DNA of 64,000 nucleotides from Arthrobacter sp. zg-Y238 (GTDB lineage Bacteria > Actinomycetota > Actinomycetes > Actinomycetales > Micrococcaceae), in contig NZ_JANFLU010000011.1 in assembly GCF_024385525.1 (NCBI RefSeq), positions 186,001-250,000 of the forward strand, read 5' to 3'. Under the pieces are notes generated by a model, which had not been told where the DNA came from, did no database searches, and worked only from the letters and a program-made list of their open reading frames with translations. The first letter of the stretch is position 1; each line of letters opens with the position of its first letter. Below are positions 54,190-63,604 of this stretch, piece by piece. The translations under genes and the position numbers were made by a program.

Positions 54190-55296
54190 ATGGGACAGAT
54201 CCTCATCCGGCAGCCGAACGGCACCTGGCGCGAGCCGGACCCTGCCGGGTACGCCGCTGAAGCGGATTTGCAACAGATCCTCGCGGAATACCCGGAGCTA
54301 ATCCCGGGTGTCAGCGCCGACGCCGTGACCTGCCGGGAGTTCCAGTCGACAGCCGGGCCGGCCGACGTGGTCGTTGTGGATGCCGACGGACAGGTGACGC
54401 TCGTGGAGTGCAAGCTGGCCAGCAACCCACAAATTCGGCGCGAGATCGTGGGGCAGATGTTCGACTACGCCTCGCGTCTGTGGAAGATGGGAATCGAGGA
54501 CTTTGACGCCCGATGGCAGGACCGCACCGGTCAGTCGCCGTTCCCGGCCGACGACGACGGTGTCCGGCTTCGTGACTTCGTCGCGGAGAATCTCACGCAG
54601 GGCCGGTTTCGGATTGTTCTGGCGGTCGACGCAATCAACGAGCCGCTGAAGAGGATGACCGAATACCTCAACGCCATGTCCGGGCCGGACACATCGATCA
54701 TCGCCGTCGAATATGCCCGGCTTACCCAGGGGACGATTGAGATGCTGATGGCCCAAACCTACGGCAAGGAACTGGCAGAGGCGAAGGCGGCGTCGGCCGC
54801 TCGTGACCGGACGGTGTGGGACACGGAGACGTACCGGGCGTGGCTGCAAGACAACGAACCGGCGTCGATGCCGAACTTCCTGGCATTCATCAACGAGACC
54901 GCAGCACTGGGGTTGGATTTCGAAGGCTCCAAAGCAGTCAGCCCGTCGGGCGGGTTGAAGATCCACGATGCGCAGGGCAGACGGCTCGGTTCCGTCTCCC
55001 TGTTCCATTTCTCGGGGCAGGGCACTTCGGTGGAGTTCAGCCTCATCCCCATGTCTCGTCTGCCCGGCGGCGAATGGCCGCCGGATGCCGGAATCGAAGC
55101 ATTCCTGCGCGAGATGGAAAGCACTCCTGGACTGGCCGACGTCGGTAGGAATCTACGCGCGAGCAGATTCACCACCCGCCGTCCGAATGTCTCTCTGGCG
55201 TCACTGGACGAGGAATCCGTGCGCCGTGGGCTGCGTGCTCTGAGGTTCCTTTGGGGGAGCGGATCGGTTTCGGAAAGCCCCGGGCCTCTGTCCTGA
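54190..55296 (+). CDS. NucS/DUF91-like PD-(D/E)XK nuclease-family protein
   Basis: A 368-residue protein. The N-terminal 150 residues have the core [60 protein letters not shown], where D and ECK form a PD-(D/E)XK pattern like the DUF91/NucS C-terminal domain. The rest ([12 protein letters not shown] onward) is uncharacterised. ATG 54190 follows GGGGGA with a one-base gap. It is 10 bp behind the Mrr-like gene and is the last gene of the defence island before arginine deiminase. Confidence 0.7.
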   Translation: MGQILIRQPNGTWREPDPAGYAAEADLQQILAEYPELIPGVSADAVTCREFQSTAGPADVVVVDADGQVTLVECKLASNPQIRREIVGQMFDYASRLWKMGIEDFDARWQDRTGQSPFPADDDGVRLRDFVAENLTQGRFRIVLAVDAINEPLKRMTEYLNAMSGPDTSIIAVEYARLTQGTIEMLMAQTYGKELAEAKAASAARDRTVWDTETYRAWLQDNEPASMPNFLAFINETAALGLDFEGSKAVSPSGGLKIHDAQGRRLGSVSLFHFSGQGTSVEFSLIPMSRLPGGEWPPDAGIEAFLREMESTPGLADVGRNLRASRFTTRRPNVSLASLDEESVRRGLRALRFLWGSGSVSESPGPLS

Positions 55297-55381
55297 CCTC
55301 GAGGGCGGGATCCAACCGATTCGGCACCGGCCCCTCCTTCTGCAAGGATGCAGGGTAAGCCTGCTGATAAAGGAGTTCCCC

Positions 55382-56644
55382 ATGCCTTCCCCCACCTCCA
55401 CGCCGAACACCACCGCCTATGGGGTGCACTCGGAGGTCGGCAAACTCCGCAAGGTCCTGGTCTGCGCTCCGGGCTTGGCCCACGAACGGCTCACCCCCAC
55501 CAACCGGGAAGACCTCCTGTTTGACGACGTGATGTGGGTCGAAAACGCCCAGCGCGACCACGCCGACTTCGTCACCAAGATGCAGAACCACGGCGTGGAC
55601 GTGGTGGAACTGCACGATCTCCTGGGCCAGACCATGGACCTGCCCGAGGTGAGGACCTGGCTGCTGGACCGCAAAATCATCGCCAACCGGGTCGGACTGG
55701 GCCTGGTATCCGGCACCCGGGCCTTCCTGGATTCGCTGACCGGAGCGGACCTGGCACGCTACCTCATCGGCGGGCTCGCGACGTCGGACCTTCCCGCCGA
55801 CTACCGCACCGATTACATCGCCCTGGCCCGGGAATCCTCCGGCCGGCCCGAGTACCTCCTGCCGCCGCTGCCCAACACGCTGTACACCCGCGATACCACC
55901 TGCTGGGTCGGCGGCGGGCTGACGCTGAACCCGCTGTACTGGCCGGCCCGGCACGACGAGACCCTGCTGATGCAGGCCATCTATAAGTTCCATCCGGAGT
56001 ACGCGGCGTCCACCGTCTGGTGGGGCGACGGGGAACAGGACTGGGGCCAGGCCTACCTGGAAGGCGGGGACGTGATGCCGGTGGGCAACGGCACCGTGCT
56101 GATCGGCATGGGGGAGCGCACCTCCCGCCAGGCCATCACCCAGCTCGCGCAGTCGCTGTTCGCCGCCGAGGCCGCCGAACGGATCGTGGTGGCCGGCATG
56201 CCCAAGCTGCGGGCCGCGATGCACCTGGACACAGTGTTCACCTTCGCCGACCGGGACCTGGCCACCATCCACACGGCCATCGTGGACGGCATCCACGCCT
56301 TCACCATCCACCCCTCGGACCGCAGCCCCGGCCTGGAGGTGCGGGACCACCGCGACCGCCGCTTCGTAGACGTGGTCGCCGAATCCATGGGCTACAAAAA
56401 GCTGCGACTGGTCGAGACCGCCGGCGACTACTCCGCCTCCGAACGGCAGCAGTGGGACAGCGCGAACAACGCTGTCGCCCTGGAGCCCGGCGTGGTGTTC
56501 ACCTATGACCGCAACACCCAGACCAACGCGGCGCTGCGGAACGCCGGCGTCGAGGTCATCCCGATTGTCGGGGCCGAACTCGGCCGCGGCCGCGGCGGCG
56601 GGCACTGCATGACCTGCCCGATCATCCGGGATGGCTTGGACTAA
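55382..56644 (+). CDS. arcA: Arginine deiminase
   Basis: A 420-residue protein matching arginine deiminase throughout: the start [85 protein letters not shown], and the C-terminal catalytic [13 protein letters not shown] with the nucleophilic Cys. It converts arginine to citrulline and ammonia. AAGGAG precedes ATG 55382. The antiporter gene follows about 300 bp later; carbamate kinase and ornithine carbamoyltransferase genes are not in the window. Confidence 0.97.
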   Translation: MPSPTSTPNTTAYGVHSEVGKLRKVLVCAPGLAHERLTPTNREDLLFDDVMWVENAQRDHADFVTKMQNHGVDVVELHDLLGQTMDLPEVRTWLLDRKIIANRVGLGLVSGTRAFLDSLTGADLARYLIGGLATSDLPADYRTDYIALARESSGRPEYLLPPLPNTLYTRDTTCWVGGGLTLNPLYWPARHDETLLMQAIYKFHPEYAASTVWWGDGEQDWGQAYLEGGDVMPVGNGTVLIGMGERTSRQAITQLAQSLFAAEAAERIVVAGMPKLRAAMHLDTVFTFADRDLATIHTAIVDGIHAFTIHPSDRSPGLEVRDHRDRRFVDVVAESMGYKKLRLVETAGDYSASERQQWDSANNAVALEPGVVFTYDRNTQTNAALRNAGVEVIPIVGAELGRGRGGGHCMTCPIIRDGLD

Positions 56645-56699
56645 CGACGACGACGGCGGCGGCTGGCACTTGACCGCGGCCACGCCCGACATCGAAATT

Positions 56700-56833
56700 C
56701 CGGCCACGGTTTCAAGTTGGACATACGTGAACGCACCATCTCTGACGGGTGCACGCCTTTCCACTGCAGGGACCCCTTCGGCAACTGTCTCGAGGTGCTG
56801 GCCACCGATTCGGACCCTGCCGTCTCCCTCTGA
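56700..56833 (+). pseudogene. Remnant of a VOC/glyoxalase-family protein C-terminus
   Basis: In a plus frame, HGFKLDIRERTISDGC runs into FHCRDPFGNCLEVLA and then TGA at 56831-56833. The DPFGNxLE signature is typical of the C-terminus of glyoxalase/bleomycin-resistance (VOC) proteins. No start or N-terminal half is present; the remnant lies between arcA and the antiporter gene. Confidence 0.55.
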
Positions 56834-56946
56834 GAGGATTATGGTGAGCCGCTGACGGAGGAGCCTCCGCAGGAAGCGGTCCGTCCCTCCACAGATGTCT
56901 AAGCGGTGTTGCCTCAGTGGCCGCAACATCCGATTGGAAAAGAACC

Positions 56947-58395
56947 GTGTCTAATGCGCCTGCTTCAGGGGACAAAGCCCCAGCGGCCAAACTCTCCCTG
57001 CTGACCCTCACCACTGTGGTGATCGGGTCCATGGTCGGGGCCGGGGTGTTTTCCCTGCCCCAGCGCTTCGCCGAGGAAACCGGGGTGTGGGGTGCGCTGG
57101 TCGCCTGGCTGATTGCGGGTTCCGGCATGCTGATGCTGGCTTTCGTGTTCCAGCGGCTGTCCATGCGCAAACCAGACCTTGATGCGGGGGTCTTCGCCTA
57201 CGCCAAGGCCGGCTTCGGAAATTACGTGGGTTTCTTCTCCGCAGCGGGTTACTGGGCCAGCGCCTGTGTTGGAAACGTCACCTACTGGGTGCTCACCATG
57301 TCCACACTGGGAGCCCTGTTTCCGCAGCTGGGTGCAGGGGACACCCTCCTCGCCGTCGTGCTGTCCTCGGCCGGGCTGTGGGGATTCTTCTTCCTGATCA
57401 GGCGCGGGATCAAAGAAGCCACGGCCATTAACCGGATAGTCACGATCGCCAAGGTTGTTCCCATCCTGGTCTTCGTGCTGTTTGCTGTCTTCCTGTTCGA
57501 CCCCGCCGTCTTCGCGGGAAACCTTACCGGTGCGGACTATACGGGGCCGCTGTTCGAGCAGGTCAGCAACACGATGCTGGTAACGGTCTTCGTTTTCCTC
57601 GGTGTCGAAGGTGCCAGCGTGTATTCACGCCATGCCCGACGGCGGGAGGACGTTGGCCGGGCCACCGTCCTCGGATTTCTGAGCGTCTTTGCCATCTTTG
57701 CCTCGGTCACGATCGTTTCCTACGGCGTCCTGCCGATGGAACAGCTCGCCGAGCTGCGCCAACCATCCATGGCGGGTGTCCTGGAAGCGGGAGTGGGGAC
57801 CTGGGGGGTGGTGTTCGTCAGCGCAGGCCTGATCATTTCGGTGATGGGGGCTTACCTGGCCTGGAGCCTGATGTCAGCGGAGGTCCTGTACGTGGCCGCC
57901 AGGGAGAAGGACATGCCGCGGTTCCTGTCCCGGGTCAGTGAGGACGATGTCCCGGTCAACGCCCTGCTGCTGAGCACCCTGCTCAGCCAGCTGGTAATGG
58001 TCATCACCTACTTCTCCGGGGATGCCTTCGACTTCGCACTGGACATGACCGCGGTCCTGACGTTGTTTTCCCTCCTTTTCGCGGCCCTCTACGCCCTCAA
58101 GCTCGGTTGGAGCGGGGAAACGTATGAAGGAGCCCCGAGCCGCACCCGGCGGGGCGACCTGGTCATTGCCGTCATTGCCACCATTTATTCTGTGTTCCTG
58201 GTCTATGCCGCCGGGCTGCCCCTGGTGCTGCTTTCGATGATTTTCTACGCCCCCGCCACCGTCCTGTTCGTGATTGCCCGCCGTGAACAGGGGCAGCGCG
58301 TTTTCCGGGGAGGGGAGCTTGTTCTTTTCCTCATTACTTTGGCAGGAGCCGTTGCAGGCGTGCTCGCCCTGACCCGGGGCTGGATAGCGCTCTGA
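56947..58395 (+). CDS. arcD: Arginine/ornithine antiporter (APC superfamily)
   Basis: A 482-residue membrane protein with about 12 hydrophobic segments and the APC start [49 protein letters not shown] is the ArcD-type segment in the middle. It exchanges external arginine for ornithine. GTG 56947 is preferred because a purine-rich GGAAAAGAA stretch precedes it; GTG 56917 without a ribosome site is the alternative. The link to arcA supports the assignment. Confidence 0.9.
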   Translation: MSNAPASGDKAPAAKLSLLTLTTVVIGSMVGAGVFSLPQRFAEETGVWGALVAWLIAGSGMLMLAFVFQRLSMRKPDLDAGVFAYAKAGFGNYVGFFSAAGYWASACVGNVTYWVLTMSTLGALFPQLGAGDTLLAVVLSSAGLWGFFFLIRRGIKEATAINRIVTIAKVVPILVFVLFAVFLFDPAVFAGNLTGADYTGPLFEQVSNTMLVTVFVFLGVEGASVYSRHARRREDVGRATVLGFLSVFAIFASVTIVSYGVLPMEQLAELRQPSMAGVLEAGVGTWGVVFVSAGLIISVMGAYLAWSLMSAEVLYVAAREKDMPRFLSRVSEDDVPVNALLLSTLLSQLVMVITYFSGDAFDFALDMTAVLTLFSLLFAALYALKLGWSGETYEGAPSRTRRGDLVIAVIATIYSVFLVYAAGLPLVLLSMIFYAPATVLFVIARREQGQRVFRGGELVLFLITLAGAVAGVLALTRGWIAL

Positions 58396-58415
58396 GCGGA
58401 GGGCGTGCCGCGTCC

Positions 58416-58827
58416 TGCGGTATGCACCCGGAGGTGGGCAAGCTGCGCAAGGTTTTGGTCTGTGCCCCGGGTCTGACCCACGAACGGCTCACGCCGACCA
58501 ACCGTGAAGACCTGCCGGGCCCGACCCGGGTACCTGCTGCCGCCGCTATGAATCTTCTACTGGCCGGCCGGGCACGACGTAATCCTGCTGATGCAGGCCA
58601 TCCATCTGTTCCATCCGGAATCCGAACGCCAGCAGTGGAACAGCGCGAACAACGCTGTCGCGCTGGAGCCCGGCGTGGTGTTCACCTATGACCGCAACAC
58701 GCAGACCAACGCGGCGCTGCGGAACGCCGGCGTCGAGGTCATCCCGATTGTCGGTGCTGAACTCGGCCGCGGCCGCGGCGGCGGGCACTGCATGACCTGC
58801 CCGATCATCCGGGATGGCCTGGATTAA
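58416..58827 (+). pseudogene. Deletion-derived arginine deiminase remnant
   Basis: The start [24 protein letters not shown] matches residues of intact arcA, then the sequence skips most of the gene: an out-of-frame piece near 58525-58620 (YLLPPL, then [12 protein letters not shown]) and finally [21 protein letters not shown] to the active-site [13 protein letters not shown] and stop. The last ~190 bp are about 97% identical to arcA (56456-56641 against 58636-58827), so duplication was recent and followed by deletions. Confidence 0.9.
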
Positions 58828-58890
58828 CGACGACGGCGCGTGGCGGGCGGGCGGGGGCTCACCACGAGCTCGCCGGCGTCGCCCATGGGG

Positions 58891-59304
58891 TTACGTAGCC
58901 GGCAGGCTTCGGGCAGCACCGGCAGCGTCGGTAACATGCTCGATGTTTCCATCCGGAGCCTTCCGTGCCGAGATGTTCCGCCAGTGAAGGACCATTGCCG
59001 CAATGATTAGCGGGACGTGAATGGCGGGGAGATTTCTGGCCAGCCACTGCGGGAGATAGATGTCGGTGACAGATCCAGTACTGTCTCCGAGATCGCGTGC
59101 CACCGCCGTGAGCGGGCAGCGGAATACGTTGCCGGCGAAGATCAAGGTCTCCGCGGCCACCACCGCGGCCGCGACGCCTACGGTCCGGTCTGACAGCTTC
59201 CGGACGCCGGTGACCAGTATGTAAAGCATGCAGCTTTCAATGGTGACCCACGCGAACGTGTGAAACACCTTCACCGCTCTAAGTAGCCCGCTGCGTTCAT
59301 CCAT
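58891..59304 (-). CDS. Small integral membrane protein
   Basis: A 137-residue protein with four hydrophobic segments: FHTFAWVTIESCMLYILVTGV, VGVAAAVVAAETLIFAGNVF, LPAIHVPLIIAAMVLHW, plus a shorter stretch between them. No signal peptide or known motif is seen. ATG 59304; the gene is isolated between two arginine deiminase remnants. Function unknown. Confidence 0.65.
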   Translation of the reverse strand: MDERSGLLRAVKVFHTFAWVTIESCMLYILVTGVRKLSDRTVGVAAAVVAAETLIFAGNVFRCPLTAVARDLGDSTGSVTDIYLPQWLARNLPAIHVPLIIAAMVLHWRNISARKAPDGNIEHVTDAAGAARSLPAT

Positions 59305-59379
59305 GCCTCATTGTCGCGCCCGCTCTCGGGAAAGTGAGTCCTGGTTCCCTCCTTTCGTGAAACGGGCCGTCATGCAGCT

Positions 59380-59450
59380 GAACACTCGGCCGCGGCCGCG
59401 GCGGCGGGCACTGCATGCCCTGCCCGATCATCCGGGACGGTATCTATTAA
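59380..59450 (+). pseudogene. Third arginine deiminase C-terminal remnant
   Basis: A plus frame reads [20 protein letters not shown] then TAA at 59448-59450, nearly the same as the last 20 residues of arcA. Nothing else of the gene is left. The rest of the 59305-59642 gap contains only this and a short out-of-frame hydrophobic segment. Confidence 0.75.
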
Positions 59451-59642
59451 CCTGCTACGAAGGTTCCGCTGCCGCCGGGTACGTAGGCTGCTCTGGAATC
59501 GCCGGTCATCCTCAGCCCGTGATCCTCCCAACAAAGCCCTTCAACCACTTGATGATCCGCCCTAGCATAGGAATAGGGGACGCAAAACGGTCGCGCTCGT
59601 TGTCGGCGTTGTCCTCGTTGCTGGCGAGCGGGGCACTGGTGG

Positions 59643-59993
59643 ATGAACCAGACACCGCCCCCGTACCGGAGCCGACGCAGGTTGCACAAACGCCCGCCAG
59701 CTACGGACACGACGAAAACAGAACCCACCCCTACGGAGGGGACGCCCGCAACACCCATCCCGGTTTCGGCGGAAATGCTGGCCAGGGTAGCGGACGAGGC
59801 AGAAGATTACCTGCCCATCACCCCCATCGAAGGCGCGGCCCTTAGGTCCCAGGTCCATCCGGACCCTTACATGGTCGCGATGCGATACCAGCTGCCCGGA
59901 GGAGATGAGGAGATAGGAATCTGGGCGGTTATGACCCTCGATAGCGGGCCGTTTATCTCCGTCGATAAAAACGCAAAAGCGGTGACGCACTGA
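59643..59993 (+). CDS. Hypothetical protein, probably the 3' part of a decayed anchored protein
   Basis: A 116-residue frame with a threonine/proline-rich linker (TTKTEPTPTEGTPATP) and a C-terminal folded region (SAEMLARVADEAEDYLPITP...DPYMVAMRYQLPGGDEEIGIW). Just upstream, another frame encodes a membrane-anchor-like GRKTVALVVGVVLVAG (about 59578-59630) and a third frame encodes DEPDTAPVPEPTQVAQTPA. Together these look like an anchor-linker-domain protein broken by frameshifts, similar in layout to the intact gene at 60091. The start shown overlaps the stop of the anchor segment. Confidence 0.45.
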   Translation: MNQTPPPYRSRRRLHKRPPATDTTKTEPTPTEGTPATPIPVSAEMLARVADEAEDYLPITPIEGAALRSQVHPDPYMVAMRYQLPGGDEEIGIWAVMTLDSGPFISVDKNAKAVTH

Positions 59994-60090
59994 CCAGACG
60001 GCGAAAGTCCTCTTACAAGATCAACCCGCTGTATACCGACGGCGACGGCGTAGAGGCTTACGTCAATAACGTCGAAAGGGAAGAAGTCAA

Positions 60091-60600
60091 GTGGCACTGA
60101 ACAAGAAGAAGGCAATCATCGCCATTGCAGCTGTGGCCGTCATTGGTGGTATTGCCACCGCAATGGACACCACCACCGAAGAGGCACCGGCTCCCGTGAC
60201 GGCGACACCCGCACCCGCCGCCACCGAAGAGGCACCGGCACCTGCAACAGAAACCCCCGCCCCCGCAGAAGAAGAGACCCCTGTGCAGGTCGCCGACGAT
60301 GCGGACCCCGCCGATATCGAAACGGTCCTGAGCGGCTTCCCCCGCGACGGTGAAGGCTACGTCGTTCTCGACTCTGCAGCCGCCGACCACGCCGACGGCA
60401 CCGTCGTTGGCCTGGAAGTCGAAACCCCGCTCGGCACCACTGAACGCGGCGTTTGGATGCTCCGCAGCAACGGCAGTGTACAGGCGGCGAACGAGGACAC
60501 TGCGGAGAATACCGCGGCATCGTGGCCCGTCCGCAAGGATGCCCGCTACGCCCTGGACGACGAGGTTATCTCTGTCGATATGGCCCTCGGGGTGAACTAG
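60091..60600 (+). CDS. Membrane-anchored protein with Ala-Pro-Thr repeat linker
   Basis: A 169-residue protein: positively charged MALNKKKAIIAIAAVAVIGGIATA signal/anchor, then a low-complexity linker of repeated TEEAPAP/TATPAPA/ETPAP units (about residues 30-70), then a small globular domain (DDADPADIETVLSG...GVWMLRSNGSVQAANEDTAEN). GTG 60091 has GGGAAGAAG upstream. Probably exported and tethered on the outer side of the membrane. Function unknown. The next gene starts one base after its stop. Confidence 0.65.
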   Translation: MALNKKKAIIAIAAVAVIGGIATAMDTTTEEAPAPVTATPAPAATEEAPAPATETPAPAEEETPVQVADDADPADIETVLSGFPRDGEGYVVLDSAAADHADGTVVGLEVETPLGTTERGVWMLRSNGSVQAANEDTAENTAASWPVRKDARYALDDEVISVDMALGVN

Positions 60601-60601
60601 C

Positions 60602-60859
60602 ATGCAGACCATCACCACGACCGAATCCCGAGGCCGAGTAACGCTGGTACGGCTCGCCTACTACATTCTCGTAATGTGGTGGCTCGCGATTTACGCCGCC
60701 GTGATCGACCTGACCATTGCAGGCGGGAAGCTTCTCTGGAACTGGCTGAATGACCGGCCCGTCGCCGTCGCCGGCCCAGTTTTCCGGCTGACGCGGCGCC
60801 TCGTTATCTCGCCGCGCCGCAGGAAGCAGTCCATCACAACCACGACTACCTACGTCTAG
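60602..60859 (+). CDS. Small membrane protein
   Basis: An 85-residue protein with one long hydrophobic stretch (LVRLAYYILVMWWLAIYAAVIDLTIAGGKLLW, about residues 15-46) and a basic C-terminus (RLTRRLVISPRRRKQS). ATG 60602 lies one base after the preceding stop, so it is probably co-translated with the anchored protein. Function unknown. Confidence 0.55.
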   Translation: MQTITTTESRGRVTLVRLAYYILVMWWLAIYAAVIDLTIAGGKLLWNWLNDRPVAVAGPVFRLTRRLVISPRRRKQSITTTTTYV

Positions 60860-60966
60860 AACATCCCGCACCTAGGGCCATACCTCCGAGCTGCCGATTC
60901 GTCCTTCGGCCAGCCGTGGAAACTCATCCTGCCGTAGGCGCGGGCCCTCGCCAGTAGAATCGACGG

Positions 60967-61578
60967 ATGCCCGAAACCCTGCAGCCCACCGCACCACGCG
61001 CCGCCACCGCCTCCACCCGCCTGGCGCGCATCGTCACCGAAACCACCGCCCCGGCCGTCCTCGTGGGAATCCTCCTGCTGCTGCAGCCGCTGCTCAGTCC
61101 GGGCGTGACCTGGCTGCAGGGCATCGTCGCGGCGCTGTTCACCGTGGGGCTGCCCTTCGCCGGGATCCTGGTGTTGAAGCGGCGTGGCAGGGTGACCGAC
61201 CACCATGTAGGCGTGCGGACCCAGCGGGCGCCGATCCTGGCAGCCTCCGCAGTGTCCCTGGGCATCGGCGCGCTGCTCTTGGTCCTGCTGGACGCCCCGG
61301 CGGCAATGTTCGGCGAAATCGGCGGCGTCTTTATCGGCATGATGCTGTGCCTGGCAGCGAACCTGGTGTGGAAGCTTTCGGTGCATTCCGCCGTCGCCGC
61401 CTACGTCGGGCTGGCCCTGCTTGCGCCCATCCCGGCGGTCGGCGCGGCGCTGGCCCTGCTGCTGGCCTCGGCCACAGGCTGGTCCCGGGTGAAGCTCGGC
61501 GATCACACACCCACGCAGGTCCTGGCCGGACACATCGCCGGATGCCTGACCTTCACCGCCGCCATGCTGCTGCCCTAA
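60967..61578 (+). CDS. PAP2-like membrane phosphatase
   Basis: A 203-residue protein with about six hydrophobic segments. The last part has a PAP2-type arrangement: VWKLSVHSAVAAYVG (SxHS) and GWSRVKLGDHTPTQVLAGHIAG (SRxxxxxHxxxxxxxG), the catalytic histidines of phosphatidic acid phosphatase 2 enzymes. The N-terminal KR/PSG motif region is not conserved, so activity is probable but not certain. Predicted to remove phosphate from lipid phosphates such as undecaprenyl pyrophosphate or phosphatidate. Confidence 0.75.
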   Translation: MPETLQPTAPRAATASTRLARIVTETTAPAVLVGILLLLQPLLSPGVTWLQGIVAALFTVGLPFAGILVLKRRGRVTDHHVGVRTQRAPILAASAVSLGIGALLLVLLDAPAAMFGEIGGVFIGMMLCLAANLVWKLSVHSAVAAYVGLALLAPIPAVGAALALLLASATGWSRVKLGDHTPTQVLAGHIAGCLTFTAAMLLP

Positions 61579-61772
61579 TCCGCGGTTCGGAAAGCATTTC
61601 TTGCAGTCATAAGTCTTGTTACAAACCCTTAACGATTTTAGCCCCTGCAATTAGCCGTTAATAGACCGTTCCAGTTAACAGAAGAATGAGCGAAATACAA
61701 ACCCGCCGAATCCGGATGCTTTGACACCCGAAACCACGCGGGGCACCGTGACGCTTGTCATAATGTGGACGG

Positions 61773-62951
61773 ATGACTCAGACAGCATCCAAGAGAGTTC
61801 GGGCCGGCACGGTCATCACCTTGATGGGGGCAATCCTTGCCTACCTGATCGGATCCGGTTTCGCCACAGGCCAGGAGGCACTGCAGTACTTCGCGTCCTT
61901 CGGGGCGCCCGGTGCAGTCGGCGCCCTGGTGATTAGTTTTTGCCTTTATTCCTACGTCACGGCGGTGGTTCTCCGCGATGGCCGCAACCTCCGGTTGAAA
62001 TCCGGAAATGCGATCTTCGAGTATTACTGCGGAAAGTACATCGGCAAATTCTTCGGCGTTTTTGCGCCCTTGTTCTTCTTCTGCCTGTTCGCAGTCATGC
62101 TCTCCGGAGCCGGTGCCGCGCTCAACGAGCACTTGGGCTGGAACAGTCAGGTGGGAATCCTTGCGATGGCAGTGGGAGTGCTGCTGACGGTGATGATGGG
62201 GCTCGATGGCTTGGTGGGTATTGTGTCCAAACTCGGTCCCGTCATCGTCGTCCTGTGCCTCGTCGTCGGCATCATCGGTATCGCCAGGAGCCCGCAGGGC
62301 ATCGCGGCATCAGCGGATACCCTCCCCACCATCGACGTTCTGCAGGCGGCCCCGAACTGGGCCGTGTCGGGATTCAACTACCCGGGACTGGGGATCCTGA
62401 TGCTGGTCCCGTTCCTTGCAAGCCTGAGCACACGAGTCCGCAATGACAGGGAAGCCGTCACCGCCGGATTGGCCGGAGCCATGACGTTTGTGGCGGCGGT
62501 TGCCGTGGTGGCTTTCGGGCTGCTGGCCAACATCGGTGACGTGTATGACAAGCAGATCCCCATGCTGTGGATTGCCAACCAGATTTTCTCCGGCGCGGGC
62601 AGCATCTTCTCGGTGGTCCTCTTCGCAGGCATTTACACCACCGCCGTTCCGCTGCTGTGGACGGCGATCAACCGGATCGAGACAAACGACAGGAGCAACC
62701 GGGCACAGATGTTCGCCCTCATTGCCACGGTGGCTGCGGTGCTGTTGGCGCAGGTGCCGTTCGCGGAACTCGTCAACGTCCTGTACCCGGTTGCCGGTTA
62801 CCTGGCACTGGTTCTGGTGGGGTGCATTGTCATCCGGCAGATCCGAAACATCCGGGCCCGGAAGCGGGGGACCGACGTCTACGCCGTTGCGTTCGAGCGG
62901 TTACCTGAGGAGAAGGCAGCTACTGCGCCCCAAGACGTCCAGGCCGGGTAG
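61773..62951 (+). CDS. YkvI-family membrane protein (APC-like transporter)
   Basis: A 392-residue protein with about ten transmembrane segments. Its start VITLMGAILAYLIGSGFATGQEALQYF carries the GSGFATGQE motif of YkvI-like putative transporters, a relative of the APC fold. ATG 61773. The 194-bp gap upstream is AT-richer than average and probably holds its promoter. Substrate unknown. Confidence 0.8.
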   Translation: MTQTASKRVRAGTVITLMGAILAYLIGSGFATGQEALQYFASFGAPGAVGALVISFCLYSYVTAVVLRDGRNLRLKSGNAIFEYYCGKYIGKFFGVFAPLFFFCLFAVMLSGAGAALNEHLGWNSQVGILAMAVGVLLTVMMGLDGLVGIVSKLGPVIVVLCLVVGIIGIARSPQGIAASADTLPTIDVLQAAPNWAVSGFNYPGLGILMLVPFLASLSTRVRNDREAVTAGLAGAMTFVAAVAVVAFGLLANIGDVYDKQIPMLWIANQIFSGAGSIFSVVLFAGIYTTAVPLLWTAINRIETNDRSNRAQMFALIATVAAVLLAQVPFAELVNVLYPVAGYLALVLVGCIVIRQIRNIRARKRGTDVYAVAFERLPEEKAATAPQDVQAG

Positions 62952-63048
62952 CCCGGCGACCACAGGCGGCCACAGGCGACCACAGCCGGCCCCGGCAGCC
63001 CCACTCCGGGGCCAAGCCGCAGTTTGCGATAAAGTCAGGGGCAGTCTC

Positions 63049-63092
63049 TTCACACAAATTGGACATAAGCAGGCACGAAAAAGACGTGTGAA
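63049..63092. promoter_or_regulatory. Inverted repeat upstream of the ImmA/IrrE-like gene
   Basis: TTCACAC (63049-63055) and GTGTGAA (63086-63092) form an inverted repeat with a 30-nt spacer, ending 18 bp before ATG 63110. Candidate regulatory site; weak evidence. Confidence 0.3.
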
Positions 63093-63109
63093 ACAACGAT
63101 GGGGGTTTC

Positions 63110-63604
63110 ATGACAACGCGATTCGGGAAGTCCGCCGGTGAACGGGCCACCTCAAAAGCAGTCGTCGCCGCCCTACAGCTGGGCGAGCACGTCACGTTCG
63201 ATGAACTGCTGGCCGCCGTGACCAAGACGCACGGAAAACCCATTGAACTGCGCGACATCGACTCCGCCGTGATTCCTTCCGTCACCGGTCTCTGGATCGA
63301 GAAGGACACGAAGTCGATCATCCTGCTGCCCTCCGGCGACAACCGGCTGCACCGCACCCACGCCGCCTGCCACGAGTTCGGACACATCCTCCTGCGCCAC
63401 CAAGGATGCGGCGGAGTGGAAACGGCCATGCCGTCCCTGTTCCAGCACGTCGGCAGCCGCCAGGGAATCCGCCGGATGCTGGCGCGGTCCCTGGCTTGGA
63501 ACGAAACCGAACGCGCCGCCGAGCAGGTGGCCTACCTCCTTTCGCTGGCCCTGCTGCCTCGGGAACGCGACAGCTCCAGCACCTTTGAACGGACCTTCCT
63601 GTGA
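63110..63604 (+). CDS. ImmA/IrrE-family metallopeptidase-like protein
   Basis: A 164-residue protein with the zinc-binding HEFGHILLRH (HExxH, about residue 87-96), followed by the helical ERAAEQVAYLLSLALLP containing a possible third ligand (E). ImmA/IrrE peptidases cleave repressor proteins. The GTGA overlap with the next gene (63601) shows coupling. In actinobacteria such peptidases are often encoded with a MAB_1171c-like membrane protein and an XRE regulator; the regulator is not visible here. Confidence 0.8.
   Translation: MTTRFGKSAGERATSKAVVAALQLGEHVTFDELLAAVTKTHGKPIELRDIDSAVIPSVTGLWIEKDTKSIILLPSGDNRLHRTHAACHEFGHILLRHQGCGGVETAMPSLFQHVGSRQGIRRMLARSLAWNETERAAEQVAYLLSLALLPRERDSSSTFERTFL

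Noticed and set aside
59303-59845. 180-codon plus frame across the third deiminase scrap
   Set aside because: It reads through several unrelated fragments and an Ala-rich antisense-like segment; the pieces make better sense as separate remnants.
60856-61650. Minus-strand open frame opposite the PAP2-like gene
   Set aside because: Gln/Gly/His-rich antisense translation; the plus strand encodes a clear membrane phosphatase.
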